This document shows positions 8,354 to 17,500 of a stretch of DNA of 64,000 nt, one piece after another. The stretch is from JBNPEO01 sp050490315. GTDB taxonomy: Bacteria > Actinomycetota > Actinomycetes > Actinomycetales > Micrococcaceae. Made by a program: the position numbers and the translations under genes. The notes below the pieces were generated by a model, which worked only from the letters and a program-made list of their open reading frames with translations, ran no database searches and was not told the origin of the DNA. Within the stretch, counting starts at the first letter, position 1. The number at the start of each line of letters is the position of its first letter. The stretch lies in assembly GCF_050490315.1 (NCBI RefSeq), contig NZ_JBNPEO010000010.1, forward strand, positions 1 to 64,000, in the 5' to 3' direction.

Positions 8354-9640
8354 ATGGCAGGCTTCTACGGCGCGGACGTTGAACAGCTCAAGGCGCTCGC
8401 AGGCGATTTTGACAAGTCAGCCAGCACCTTCCGCACACTCGCGCAACAGCTGAACCAAATGGTTGAAAAGTCGGACATGTGGAAAGGCAACGACGCCGAA
8501 CGCTTCCGGGCACAATGGCGCAGCAATCTGCGTCAACAGCTCAACAACTCTGCCCTCGCGTTGCAAAAAGAGGCCAAAGCGCTCAAGAAAAACGCTGAGG
8601 AACAGGCTCAAAGCTCAAATGCTGCTAGCGGCGGAACTGGCGGCAGTAGCTCCGGTTCGGGCGGAGGCCCTGTCAGTGGCCCCGGCGCCGGCCCCGGCGA
8701 CTCCACCAAAGTTGTAGTGAAGGACAAAGACGGCAACCCCATTTTGGTGGACAAAAAGTGGTCCTTGCTCGGCGGCAACGGGCAAACCACTGTCACCAAT
8801 ACCTCCGGGACGGACGCCTCCGCGGATGGGCACATCAAGCGAGACGGCACAAACCTAAACCTTGACGGCAAAGCCGACGCGCGCGCCGGGTACGGCGCTA
8901 AAGCAGACACCACATATCAAAACGGGCCGGTCAAATTTAATGACACCACCGAAGGGTTTGTTGGAGCACGGGCCTCCACGGACGGCAAATTGCACCTAGG
9001 CTTGGACGGAATCAACGGCGAAGTCCACGGTGAAGCCTTTGTTGGGGCCGAAGTGAAATCAACTAAAACCACCAGCTTGGCCGACAATTGGCTGGTTGTG
9101 ACGGACACCAACAGGGTGATGTACGGCGCTGAAGTCAAGGGTGACGGAGACGTTCGGATGGGGCCCGGCGGTATGCAAGCCACCGGCAATGTTGAAGCAT
9201 TCGCAGGTGTGCGCTCCACTGACACCAAAGAAGCGTCGTTCTTAGGCGGCCTGTTCAAAGTTGGCGGAGAAACAGACGCCAAAGCTGGCGCTTGGGCCAG
9301 TGCAGGAACCCCCGGCGCGGGCTGGGAATCAGGTGATGGAGGCGGTAAGTGGAGCGCTTCGGGAACCGATGCTGGGGCTGGGGCAGAAGCCGAACGAACC
9401 CAGTACACCGAAATCCTGGGTCAACGTGTAGGTGTTAAGGGGTCGGTCGCAGCTGGGGCCGGCGAAGGAGAGACCTTTGACATTTCACCCCAAGCGGGCG
9501 GGGTTAAGATTGCCATTGGCGCCAAGCTAACAGACGTTGTTGGCCTTGGTGGCGGTGTGTCAGTGGACATCAGCGCACCGCGCGCCCTCGAATCAGTAAC
9601 TGGTTTTGGCAGCTTTGTGAAGAAACAAGTCCTTGGGTAG
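8354..9640 (+). CDS. WXG100-like N-terminal domain protein with glycine-rich C-terminal region
   Basis: Residues 1 to about 95 form a two-helix WXG100-like unit: GADVEQLKALAGDFDKSASTF, a turn with MWKGNDAERF, then a second long helix. Such domains mark substrates of type VII (ESX) secretion. A Ser/Gly/Pro linker at about 98-118 leads to about 300 residues of alternating Gly/Ala and polar residues (GYGAKAD, GEAFVGAEV, GVKGSVAAGAG) that look like a repetitive beta structure, with no recognised toxin motif. No ESX ATPase or pore gene is nearby. GGGGGAA lies before the ATG. Two small genes follow on the same strand and may belong to it. Confidence 0.72.
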   Translation: MAGFYGADVEQLKALAGDFDKSASTFRTLAQQLNQMVEKSDMWKGNDAERFRAQWRSNLRQQLNNSALALQKEAKALKKNAEEQAQSSNAASGGTGGSSSGSGGGPVSGPGAGPGDSTKVVVKDKDGNPILVDKKWSLLGGNGQTTVTNTSGTDASADGHIKRDGTNLNLDGKADARAGYGAKADTTYQNGPVKFNDTTEGFVGARASTDGKLHLGLDGINGEVHGEAFVGAEVKSTKTTSLADNWLVVTDTNRVMYGAEVKGDGDVRMGPGGMQATGNVEAFAGVRSTDTKEASFLGGLFKVGGETDAKAGAWASAGTPGAGWESGDGGGKWSASGTDAGAGAEAERTQYTEILGQRVGVKGSVAAGAGEGETFDISPQAGGVKIAIGAKLTDVVGLGGGVSVDISAPRALESVTGFGSFVKKQVLG

Positions 9641-9678
9641 CACCGAATACGTCCTGAGCAGAAGTGAGGAAACACCAC

Positions 9679-10155
9679 ATGACTGAAACAATCTTCCCGT
9701 CAACAGAACTACCGGCCTACCCGCACATTGCTGCGGAGCTGCCCAGCGACTGGACCAAACGTGCCATGCCGGACGCGCTCGGAGCACTTGTTAAGACAGT
9801 TACGGAAGGCCGCTACGCACCGAACATTGTATTGTCCGTAACCCGCCGCGGACCAGACTTCAAACTCGAGGAACTAGCCCCGGTTATTGAAGCAACCCTC
9901 AAGGACCTCGATGGCGCAGAGCCTATTGACTCCGCCTATGTTGAACTGAACGGGCTGCGTTGGTTTGTGCACGAGGTTGGTTACCAGCACCCACAAGCGG
10001 GAACACTCGTGCAGCTGGTAGCCGTTGCTGGTGTGGAAAACGGAGGGGCAATTGACCTCATCCAACTCAACGGCAGCTGCCCCCTGGGCGCTGATGACTC
10101 CCTCCTCAATGAGTTGCGCACCGTGATTGCCAGCATAAAGGTGACACTCGTATAG
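9679..10155 (+). CDS. hypothetical protein, possibly LpqN/LpqT-like fold
   Basis: A 158-residue soluble protein. The segment LPSDWTKRAMPDALGALVKTVTEGRYAPNI, followed by alternating strands, resembles mycobacterial LpqN/LpqT-type proteins, but no lipoprotein signal is present; this is a weak likeness. The true start is probably ATG 9679 because GTGAGGA (9664-9670) sits 8 bases upstream. An in-frame GTG at 9664 falls inside that ribosome site. It follows the WXG100-like gene by 38 bases in the same direction, so a partner, chaperone or immunity role for that protein is possible but unproven. Confidence 0.65.
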   Translation: MTETIFPSTELPAYPHIAAELPSDWTKRAMPDALGALVKTVTEGRYAPNIVLSVTRRGPDFKLEELAPVIEATLKDLDGAEPIDSAYVELNGLRWFVHEVGYQHPQAGTLVQLVAVAGVENGGAIDLIQLNGSCPLGADDSLLNELRTVIASIKVTLV

Positions 10156-10239
10156 TCCTCGCCTGTTCTGGCGGTGATTTGCCTCTCGCGGCGGCGTGGT
10201 TGGCGGATTTAGTGCCATACGCTACTTAACCTTGTAACC

Positions 10240-10902
10240 ATGGCTAGGCAGGACAACTCAAAAACACCGGCGCGCGCACCCCGCGGCAATTCATCCCGCG
10301 GCACATCATCCAAGCGCAAGCCGAGCGCAGCAGTCTACCGTCGCCGTCGGCTTTTTCTGGTTTTGATCCTGCTGGTGATTGTGGCGCTCGTGGTGGGTGC
10401 CGTCGTCGCAATCTCCGCCATGACCCGCAGCAATGGCGAGGAAAACGCCAACCCAGCCAGCTCGAATACGGCCCAAAGCCCCAGCCCTACTGCAACAGCA
10501 CCCAAAACGCCGGTATGCGACGAAGGCCTAGTCAAGGTCACGGCGAGCACGGACAAAGAAAGCTATGCAGCCAACGAGAAACCCAAGTTGACGCTCAAAG
10601 TCTCCAACGAGGGAAAGGTTGCCTGCCCGCTAAACCTTGGAACCTCGCAAATGGAATTCCTGATCTCCAGCGGCCAAGACCGGATCTTTAGCTCGCGGGA
10701 CTGCCTCGCGAACCCCACCAATCTGAGCAAAACACTCGCTCCCGGCGCATCAGAAACTGCCACCTTTGTGTGGGAACGAAACCGATCCGCTGAAGGGTGT
10801 GTAGCTGTCAACGCAACGCCCGGAGCTGGTGGGGCCACCTATATTTTTCAGGCCACCTTGGGTACACGAACCAGCCCCAAGGCACCTTTTCAGCTGAAGT
10901 AA
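10240..10902 (+). CDS. membrane-anchored hypothetical protein with extracellular Ig-like domain
   Basis: A 220-residue protein. A basic, disordered N-terminus (residues 1-37) precedes one membrane helix at about 38-62 (LFLVLILLVIVALVVGAVVAI). A Thr/Pro linker and one extracytoplasmic domain from about 88 follow. This domain has repeated strand patterns (KVTASTDKESYAANEKPKLTLKVSNEG), like the DUF4232 or intracellular-proteinase-inhibitor beta-sandwich folds, and four cysteines that could form disulfides outside the cell. It is third in a co-directional row with the WXG100-like gene. Its function is unknown. Confidence 0.7.
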   Translation: MARQDNSKTPARAPRGNSSRGTSSKRKPSAAVYRRRRLFLVLILLVIVALVVGAVVAISAMTRSNGEENANPASSNTAQSPSPTATAPKTPVCDEGLVKVTASTDKESYAANEKPKLTLKVSNEGKVACPLNLGTSQMEFLISSGQDRIFSSRDCLANPTNLSKTLAPGASETATFVWERNRSAEGCVAVNATPGAGGATYIFQATLGTRTSPKAPFQLK

Positions 10903-10924
10903 GGCGGCGTTATTAGAGCCGGGT

Positions 10925-12001
10925 TTAGAGGAACCGGTCTAGCAGGCTCGCCTCGGCCATACGGCTGAGCCCCTCGCGGACAGTGCGGGCACGCTGCTCG
11001 CCAATGCCGTCCACGGTCATCAAGTCTTCGATGGTTGCGGCCATGAGGTATTGCAGCCCGCCGAAATGATCCACCAGACGGTCGGCAACGGCCTTCGGAA
11101 CAGCCTTAAGGCCGGACAACAAACGGTAACCACGCGGCTGCACAATGGCGTCGAGCGTGTCCACACCGCCAGCAAAACCGATGATTCCGGCAATTTTGCC
11201 CAGATCAATCAGTTCCGAGGCGCCAAGATCCAAGAGTTTCTGAACCGCCGCTTCTACGTCTTCAGCTGAAGCCTCAGCGCCGGCGTAATCGCGGATGATG
11301 ACGTCCGAACCCGGGCCGCGGCCCACCGTCAGCTCATCCAATTGCAAGGACAAAAGACGCCCGTCAACACCAAGTTCCAGAACGTATTGCGAGATCTCCT
11401 CGGAAATGCGCCGCACCATCTCTTGGCGTTGCAGCGTGATTGCCACGTCGCGGACAGTCACCATTGCTTCGATTTCGAGGGCAGAAAGTGAACTTGTGAC
11501 CTGATCCAAGCGCGAACGGTAACGCTCCAAAGTTGCTAGGGCTTGGTTGGCGCGCGCCAAAACCTTCTCAGAGCCCTCCAACACGTGGCGCAAACCGTTG
11601 ACGTACAGCGCGATGATCTGCATAGATTGGCTAACCGAAACCACAGGGACACCGGTCTGGATGGCAACTCGCTCAGCTGTGCGGTGGCGCGTACCAGATT
11701 CTTGCGTTTCGATGCTGGAATCCGGGACCAACTGGACAGCGGCGCGCAGAATGTTGCTTGCATCCCGGTCGCACACAATGGCGCCGTCCATTTTGGCAAG
11801 TTCACGCAGTCGGGTTGGCGAAAAATCGATTCCAATGTCGAATCCACCGGAACAAATTGAGTCAATTGTTCGGTCCGAGCCGAGCACAATCAGCGCACCG
11901 GTGCGGCCGCGCAGGATTCGTTCAAGACCGTCACGCAACGGGGTGCCTGGGGCAACGCGTGCCAACGTTGCTTTGAGCGATTCTTCAGGCGTGCGCGCCA
12001 T
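10925..12001 (-). CDS. disA: DNA integrity scanning diadenylate cyclase DisA
   Basis: Synthesises the second messenger c-di-AMP from two ATP and scans DNA for branched structures. The cyclase (DAC) domain occupies residues 1 to about 150 and has both active-site motifs: DGA at 72-74 and RHR at 105-107 in SGTRHRTAER. A helical spine and a C-terminal helix-hairpin-helix domain (VDGIGEQRARTVREGL) follow. The start is ATG 12001, with GGAGGA 8 bases upstream; longer in-frame versions to 12100 lack such a site. At 358 residues it is of normal length. It is convergent with the small membrane-protein gene at 10240. Confidence 0.95.
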   Translation of the reverse strand: MARTPEESLKATLARVAPGTPLRDGLERILRGRTGALIVLGSDRTIDSICSGGFDIGIDFSPTRLRELAKMDGAIVCDRDASNILRAAVQLVPDSSIETQESGTRHRTAERVAIQTGVPVVSVSQSMQIIALYVNGLRHVLEGSEKVLARANQALATLERYRSRLDQVTSSLSALEIEAMVTVRDVAITLQRQEMVRRISEEISQYVLELGVDGRLLSLQLDELTVGRGPGSDVIIRDYAGAEASAEDVEAAVQKLLDLGASELIDLGKIAGIIGFAGGVDTLDAIVQPRGYRLLSGLKAVPKAVADRLVDHFGGLQYLMAATIEDLMTVDGIGEQRARTVREGLSRMAEASLLDRFL

Positions 12002-12310
12002 ATTTGTGTTCCTCCACCGTTGCCGGATCGGCCGGCTCAGGCGGCCAGATAGGCCGCGACTTTGTGGAATCCAAAAGTGCCTTGGACTCGCCTTGAACAA
12101 TCATACGGCCTGACCCACCCCAAAACCGCACCAGTGCTAGGCAAAGTGCCCCAAAAGACTTTTGCAGCTGCACCCCTTTAGTGCACTGCAATGTACGACG
12201 TCGGGAGGCCCATTTGGGTGCCTGCGCTAAACTTGAGATTCCCGCCGCCACGCGATTTCGGCCCATGGCCGGCGCCCAGTTCACAGCACTCCCGTAGCGA
12301 AAGCAGCACC

Positions 12311-13924
12311 GTGTCTCAAGACATCCTCCGCCCAGTCCGTGGCAACGAAATCGAAAAGCAAGCGGCCCGTCGTCGTACCTTCGCGGTTATCTCCCACCCT
12401 GACGCCGGAAAGTCGACTCTCACCGAAGCGCTGGCACTTCACGCGAAGGTCATCGGCACCGCCGGTGCGTCCTCGGGTAAAGCCAACCGTAAAGAGACAG
12501 TCTCCGACTGGATGCAGATGGAGCAGGACCGCGGTATTTCCATCAGCTCCGCTGCGCTGCAGTTTGATTACCGGGACACTGTGATCAACCTCTTGGATAC
12601 GCCAGGTCACGCCGACTTCTCTGAAGATACCTACCGTGTACTCGCTGCCGTGGACTGTGCAGTGATGCTTGTGGATGCAGCTAAAGGCCTCGAAACGCAG
12701 ACCATGAAGCTCTTTGAAGTGTGTAAGCAGCGCAATCTGCCCATCATTACGGTGATCAACAAGTGGGACCGGCCGGGTTTGGACGCTTTGGCATTGATGG
12801 ACGAGATCACTGAACGAACCGGTTTGTTGCCAATGCCTTTGACCTGGGCCGTTGGTATCTCGGGGGATTTCCGTGGTGTTTGGGATTTGCGCAACGATCG
12901 CTTTGCCCAGTTCAAGCGCAACAACGCTGGTGCAAACATTGCCATTACCGAATACTTCACCCCAGAACAGGCCCTTGAAAATCAAGGTGCGGACTGGGAG
13001 AACGCGGTGGATGAGGCGGAATTGGTCATCGATTCCAACCTGGCCTTCAACGTTGATGAATTCCATGCAGGTAAGGCAACTCCTGTCCTCTTCAGCTCCG
13101 CAGCACTGAACTTTGGTGTTAAGGAAATCCTCGATGCTCTGGTGGATTTTGCTCCCCAGGCCTCACCCCGCCCCGACGTTACGGGAGAAACTCGGCCAGT
13201 TGACGCACCGTTCTCTGGCTTTGTCTTTAAGGTGCAGGCCGGTATGAACAAGGCCCACCGTGACCACGTTGCCTTTATTCGTGTGTGCTCGGGCAAGTTT
13301 GAGCGCGGCATGGTGGTCACTCAAGGGCGCACCAACAAATCTTTCGCCACTAAGTACGCTCAACAAGTTTTTGGCCGCGAACGTGAAGTTATTGATGAGG
13401 CCTTCCCCGGCGACGTTGTGGGTTTGGTCAACGCCTCATCCTTGCGCGTGGGGGACAGCCTGTTTATTGAGCAGCCGGTGGAATTTCCGGCCATCCCGCT
13501 CTTCGCTCCTGAACACTTCCAGGTTGCCCGGTCCAAGGACCCCAGCAAGTTCAAGCAGTTCCGCCGGGGAATTGAGCAGCTGGAACACGAAGGTGTTATC
13601 CAGGTTCTGCGCTCAGACATTCGTGGCGACCAAGCACCGGTTCTTGCGGCCGTTGGTCCCATGCAGTTTGAGGTGGTGCAGGACCGGATGGAGCACGACT
13701 TTAACGCTCCGATGCGCCTAGAACGTTTGCCGTACTCCATGGCTCGGCTCACCACGCTGGACACCATGCCTGTACTGGCGAATGTGGTTGGCGCCGAGGT
13801 GCTTTTGCGTTCCGACGGGGAGTACTTGGCCCTGTTTAACGATATTTGGGCGCTTCGCCGGATCCAGAAGAACTACCCGGATTTGGTCCTCGAGACTATC
13901 GGTAGCGAACGCCCGCAGTTCTAG
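12311..13924 (+). CDS. prfC: peptide chain release factor 3
   Basis: Translational GTPase that recycles class-1 release factors from the ribosome after termination. G1 is SHPDAGKSTL near residue 30, G3 is DTPGHADF near 98 and G4 is NKWD near 152, followed by domain II and the RF3-specific C-terminal domain. GTG 12311 gives a 537-residue protein, close to the usual 530; extending upstream to 12191 would add 40 unconserved residues. The ribosome site is weak at this GTG. It is convergent with the DinB-family gene, and a palindromic repeat lies between them. Confidence 0.94.
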   Translation: MSQDILRPVRGNEIEKQAARRRTFAVISHPDAGKSTLTEALALHAKVIGTAGASSGKANRKETVSDWMQMEQDRGISISSAALQFDYRDTVINLLDTPGHADFSEDTYRVLAAVDCAVMLVDAAKGLETQTMKLFEVCKQRNLPIITVINKWDRPGLDALALMDEITERTGLLPMPLTWAVGISGDFRGVWDLRNDRFAQFKRNNAGANIAITEYFTPEQALENQGADWENAVDEAELVIDSNLAFNVDEFHAGKATPVLFSSAALNFGVKEILDALVDFAPQASPRPDVTGETRPVDAPFSGFVFKVQAGMNKAHRDHVAFIRVCSGKFERGMVVTQGRTNKSFATKYAQQVFGREREVIDEAFPGDVVGLVNASSLRVGDSLFIEQPVEFPAIPLFAPEHFQVARSKDPSKFKQFRRGIEQLEHEGVIQVLRSDIRGDQAPVLAAVGPMQFEVVQDRMEHDFNAPMRLERLPYSMARLTTLDTMPVLANVVGAEVLLRSDGEYLALFNDIWALRRIQKNYPDLVLETIGSERPQF

Positions 13925-13986
13925 CAGCACCTACCACCCACGCCACGTCCATTCCTTCCGCCGAACCCTGCGCTGGACTCTTCGCC

Positions 13987-14052
13987 GAGGTCGGTGCAAC
14001 GCTGCGAGCTCCCCGCAAATGTCAGGGGATTTCGGCGCTATGCACCGACTTC
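13987..14052. repeat. palindromic intergenic repeat, copy A
   Basis: A 66-base unit whose ends are inverted copies (GAGGTCGGTGCA at the left, TGCACCGACTTC at the right). A second copy in the same orientation is at 14596-14661; the outer 34 and 15 bases are nearly identical and the centres differ. Copy A lies between convergent prfC and the DinB-family gene and supplies that gene's last codons and stop. Confidence 0.8.
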
Positions 14053-14571
14053 GCGGGCTGGCAGGGGTGAATCGACGGCGATGATTTGCTCCCTGAGGAT
14101 GTCGGCGTGCCCACAATGTTGGGCTAGCTCGCGCAGCACATGCAGGTAGATCCAGCGCAGTGGCAAGGGTCCTCGGCGGTTGTGGATGACTAGATCGTCC
14201 AAACTGAGCTCCGCTGTTGCAGCACGTGATGCGTCGCAGGCACTTTGGTAGGCCGCCAGGACCGAATCAATGGTGTCTTCAGAGGTCAAAACAAATGACT
14301 CGTCGGGAGTAGCCGGGATGCCAATCTCGGCTCTGCTCCGGCCAGTAATTGCCTCGTTGAACCACACCTGTTCCACAAAGCTGGCGTGTTTCACCAGTCC
14401 TAGGAGGGTTGTCCTCGAAGGCACCAGCCGTCGTCGTACTTGTTCTTCGGTGAGCGAATCTAGACTCGCGGCTAAAGCATTTCGGTGATCGTCGATAAAC
14501 GCCTCGAACTGCTCGCGCAGCGGTTGGGTGAAAACGTCCTGCGTGGAGGCTGCTTTTGCTGGGGTGCTCAT
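14038..14571 (-). CDS. DinB/DUF664-family putative metalloenzyme
   Basis: A 177-residue four-helix DinB-like protein, a family whose members often use a metal and mycothiol or bacillithiol. The histidines expected as metal ligands are seen in LGLVKHASFVEQ (near residue 61) and in LAQHCGHADILREQ (two, near 150). The region LVIHNRRGPLPLRWIYLHVL is typical of actinobacterial DUF664 proteins. Its final residues (REVGA) and stop codon are read from repeat copy A, so the original C-terminus may have been replaced. It follows radA by 98 bases, with copy B in that gap. Confidence 0.8.
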   Translation of the reverse strand: MSTPAKAASTQDVFTQPLREQFEAFIDDHRNALAASLDSLTEEQVRRRLVPSRTTLLGLVKHASFVEQVWFNEAITGRSRAEIGIPATPDESFVLTSEDTIDSVLAAYQSACDASRAATAELSLDDLVIHNRRGPLPLRWIYLHVLRELAQHCGHADILREQIIAVDSPLPAREVGA

Positions 14572-14595
14572 GCGAAAAGTATCCCAGCCGCGCGC

Positions 14596-14661
14596 GAGGT
14601 CGGTGCAACGCCGCGAGCTCCCCGCAAATTAACCGGGAAAACGCCGCTATGCACCGACCTC
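14596..14661. repeat. palindromic intergenic repeat, copy B
   Basis: Second copy of the 66-base unit at 13987-14052, in the same orientation. The left arm is GAGGTCGGTGCA and the right arm TGCACCGACCTC, here perfectly complementary over 12 bases. It starts 8 bases after the radA stop and could end radA transcripts. Confidence 0.8.
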
Positions 14662-14669
14662 GGCGGAAA

Positions 14670-16046
14670 TTAGTTGCCGATGAGAAGGTCCAGGGCTTCG
14701 GCGAGGTGGCCCACTTCGCGCACCGAGAAACCTGCCGGAACTGGGCCGGGTCCGTTGGGGCTTGATGGCACAACAGCATGCGTGAATCCGAGCCGGTGAG
14801 CTTCTTGAATGCGCTGGTTGATCCCGGGAACAGGCCGCACTTCACCCGCCAAACCCACCTCGCCGAAAGCAATAAGCTTTTGTGGCAGCGCCTTCTTGGC
14901 CTTGGCGCTGGCCACGGCAAGAGCCACGGCAAGATCAGTGGCCGGTTCGCTCAGTTTCACCCCGCCCACCGTGGCCACATAGGAATCGTCCTTGTGCAAT
15001 AGGCATCCCGCGCGCTGCTGCAAAACCGCCAGCAGCATGGCCACTCGCGAACTATCCAACCCACTTGTTGCCCGGCGCGGTTGGGAGTTTGGGGACTCGG
15101 CTAACAAGGCCTGAACCTCAGCGAGGAGCGGTCGACGCCCCTCGAGCGTCACCGTAATGCAGGTTCCGGAAACTGGTTCTTTTGTTCGCGAAACAAAAAG
15201 CCCGCTGGGATCAGCCAGGCCTTCAATTCCATCCTCGTTCAGATCAAAACAGCCCACTTCATCCGTGGGCCCGTAGCGGTTCTTCACGGCGCGCAGCAGG
15301 CGCAGCCGGGAGTGCCTCTCGCCTTCAAATTGGCACACCACATCAACCAGGTGCTCCAACAAGCGCGGCCCGGCAATGGACCCGTCCTTGGTCACATGCC
15401 CTACCAAAAGTGTGGTGATGTTCCGGCGTTTGGCGGAGGCAATCAGGGACGCAGCAACCTCGCGTACTTGGGACACACCGCCGGCGCTGCCATCCACGTC
15501 AGCACTGCTGAGCGTTTGCACGGAGTCCACAATCAACAAGCGCGGCTCTACCCGTTCAACCTGTCCCAAGGCTTGGCCCAGGTCAGTTTCCGCTGACAAA
15601 TACAGTGAATCCGCGACGGCGTTGATCCGCTCTGCGCGCAGTTTCACTTGGGCGGCAGATTCCTCACCCGTGATGTACAAAACTTCCCGCCCACCACGTG
15701 CGAACTTGGCAGCAACATCTAGTAGGAGCGTTGACTTGCCTACCCCGGGCTCTCCGGCAAGCAAAATGACCGCACCGGGGACCAAACCGCCACCCAACAC
15801 GCGGTCGAGTTCATCAACGCCGGTGGGAAGAAAAGCCGCTGTGGTGGCGTCCACCTCACCAATAGGTACCGCTGGCTGCAAAACAGTGGTTGCCGCCGTC
15901 GTTCTGGCTACTGTGGCGCCGGCCTCCTCGACGGTTCCCCACGCTTGGCACTCGCCGCAACGCCCCACCCATTTGACGGTTGTCCAGCCGCATTCGGAGC
16001 ATTTATATGCAGGCGCTTTGTTGCCGCGAGTCGTTTTACTAGCCAT
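14670..16046 (-). CDS. radA: DNA repair protein RadA
   Basis: RecA-like helicase (Sms) that helps branch migration and processing of recombination intermediates. Features in order: N-terminal C4 zinc finger (Cys16, Cys19, Cys30, Cys33), Walker A GEPGVGKST at 98-106, the RadA-specific KNRYGPTDEVG at about 253-263, and a C-terminal Lon-protease-like domain without peptidase activity. The 458-residue length is normal. It is transcribed towards disA, with the DinB-family gene and the oppositely transcribed prfC in between. The FUSC-type gene lies upstream, 44 bases away. Confidence 0.96.
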   Translation of the reverse strand: MASKTTRGNKAPAYKCSECGWTTVKWVGRCGECQAWGTVEEAGATVARTTAATTVLQPAVPIGEVDATTAAFLPTGVDELDRVLGGGLVPGAVILLAGEPGVGKSTLLLDVAAKFARGGREVLYITGEESAAQVKLRAERINAVADSLYLSAETDLGQALGQVERVEPRLLIVDSVQTLSSADVDGSAGGVSQVREVAASLIASAKRRNITTLLVGHVTKDGSIAGPRLLEHLVDVVCQFEGERHSRLRLLRAVKNRYGPTDEVGCFDLNEDGIEGLADPSGLFVSRTKEPVSGTCITVTLEGRRPLLAEVQALLAESPNSQPRRATSGLDSSRVAMLLAVLQQRAGCLLHKDDSYVATVGGVKLSEPATDLAVALAVASAKAKKALPQKLIAFGEVGLAGEVRPVPGINQRIQEAHRLGFTHAVVPSSPNGPGPVPAGFSVREVGHLAEALDLLIGN

Positions 16047-16090
16047 AAATTCAGCCTAGCCGGGGCCGCTGACAAACAAGGCAATGGCGT

Positions 16091-17218
16091 CTACAGCTCG
16101 GGGAGATATCCTCGCGCCTCGTCGGCTTCAATCCCGGATGCTTCCATGAGGTCCACCATCAGTGGCCGGAACAGCATCACCACGGTTTCGCCCTCAAGCC
16201 GTTCCACACCAAGCATGCGTGGGTGTAGGCGCAAGGACACGGCGGCTAGGTCTTGGCGGGCGTTGCGGACATGTGCTTCCCGGGCGCGGGCGTCAGTGGC
16301 GGACAAGCCTGCAGCGAGCACATCGATGGCGTCGGCAGTTTCCTCAAGAACCTCAGCAATGTTCTCGGTGGCGGCGTCGGAAAGTGCCGCGTGGTTGATG
16401 GCGCTAGTGAGGCGGCGCGCAAAAACACGCGAATTACGTAGTGCAAGGTCAACGAATTCCAAGGAGTGTTCGAGCCGATTGATCTCGTCCTTGTGCCGTC
16501 TATACGCCGGGGCAATGGAGGTGACTTCTCCGGAGGCGCGCAGTGTTTGCCGCATCGAATCAACAAGCGGCTGGCAACTGCGGGCTCGAACTAGGGCATG
16601 CCACGCGGCAGTTGAATCGTTGGACTGAAGCGAGGTGGCGCATTCGCGCAGCACTAGGCCAAATTCACGGAGGATTTTGGTCATGTCCTGGCGTGGCTCC
16701 CGCCGGGGGTCTTTAGCGGCCAGCATGGTGACCAGTAGTGCAAACACGCCACCGACGACGGCATCCAGACTGCGGGTAAACGGCCCGCCGGCGGGTGCCG
16801 GCAGCAAAACTACCAAGAGTGACTGCAAGCCCAATTGAGTGGTGAAGATGCTGCCGCTGTCCAGGAACCGTGCAAGAAGGATGGAAAAGAACAGTACGAC
16901 GGCGGCAACCAAGATCCCGCCGCCCAGCCAGTGGAGTAGTAAATCGCCTACAACGATGCCCAGTGTGCAGCCGAGTCCTACTTCAATAACGCGGCGCAGC
17001 CGCGGTTCACGAGAAAATCCCAAGGCAATGAGGGATGAGGTTGCGGCGAAGAGTGGGCCGGTATGCCCCAACACGTATTCTGCGAAGGCGTAGGCGGCGA
17101 CTGCGCAAATGGTCATTTGTAGCGCTGGAACAACGGAATTCCGGCTGCGCACGGCACCGGTGTGAAACCGTTTACTCAAGTGTTTGCGGAGGGCGGGTAG
17201 TCCGGTCGCTGGGGCCAT
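16091..17218 (-). CDS. FUSC-family (aromatic acid exporter-like) membrane protein
   Basis: Inner-membrane protein with at least five hydrophobic helices between residues 30 and 165 (for example ILVAAVVLFFSILLARFL), then a soluble helical region of about 200 residues. This N-terminal half-bundle plus cytoplasmic helical domain is the layout of FUSC/DUF939 proteins, some of which export aromatic acids; the substrate here is unknown. It is single length (375 residues) rather than the doubled form, so it may act as a dimer. The gene is divergent from pstS and shares a 282-base regulatory gap with it. Confidence 0.78.
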   Translation of the reverse strand: MAPATGLPALRKHLSKRFHTGAVRSRNSVVPALQMTICAVAAYAFAEYVLGHTGPLFAATSSLIALGFSREPRLRRVIEVGLGCTLGIVVGDLLLHWLGGGILVAAVVLFFSILLARFLDSGSIFTTQLGLQSLLVVLLPAPAGGPFTRSLDAVVGGVFALLVTMLAAKDPRREPRQDMTKILREFGLVLRECATSLQSNDSTAAWHALVRARSCQPLVDSMRQTLRASGEVTSIAPAYRRHKDEINRLEHSLEFVDLALRNSRVFARRLTSAINHAALSDAATENIAEVLEETADAIDVLAAGLSATDARAREAHVRNARQDLAAVSLRLHPRMLGVERLEGETVVMLFRPLMVDLMEASGIEADEARGYLPEL

Positions 17219-17334
17219 GGGCTAAGTCTATTTGTTGACGATCGTACGCGGGGCAGTTCACATACTGTCAATAAGTTTGACGGCAAGGGTATTGCTATCG
17301 TGGCGCTAAATGTGTAAGCAAGGTAACACGTCGA

Positions 17335-17352
17335 GTTAACCCTCCGTTCACC
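17335..17352 (+). promoter_or_regulatory. PHO-box-like direct repeat upstream of pstS
   Basis: GTTAACC at 17335 and GTTCACC at 17346 are spaced exactly 11 bases apart, the pattern of the actinobacterial PhoP site (tandem 11-mers beginning GTTCACC). It lies 149 bases before the pstS start in the 282-base gap shared with the FUSC-type gene. A weaker GTTCACA is at 17256. Phosphate-starvation control of pstSCAB is inferred from this and from the operon's role. Confidence 0.65.
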
Positions 17353-17500
17353 TTGGGCCGTGAATTCCGTTACCTATGCCCCATAACTTCGTTGAAGGTA
17401 CAAAAGTACGCACTACCGAAAAACTGCTCCTGTTCTCAGGAGGCACCCGGTTCACGCCGGTTCGGCTCGCATCGAAAACACCCTGGAAGGGGTTCATCTA

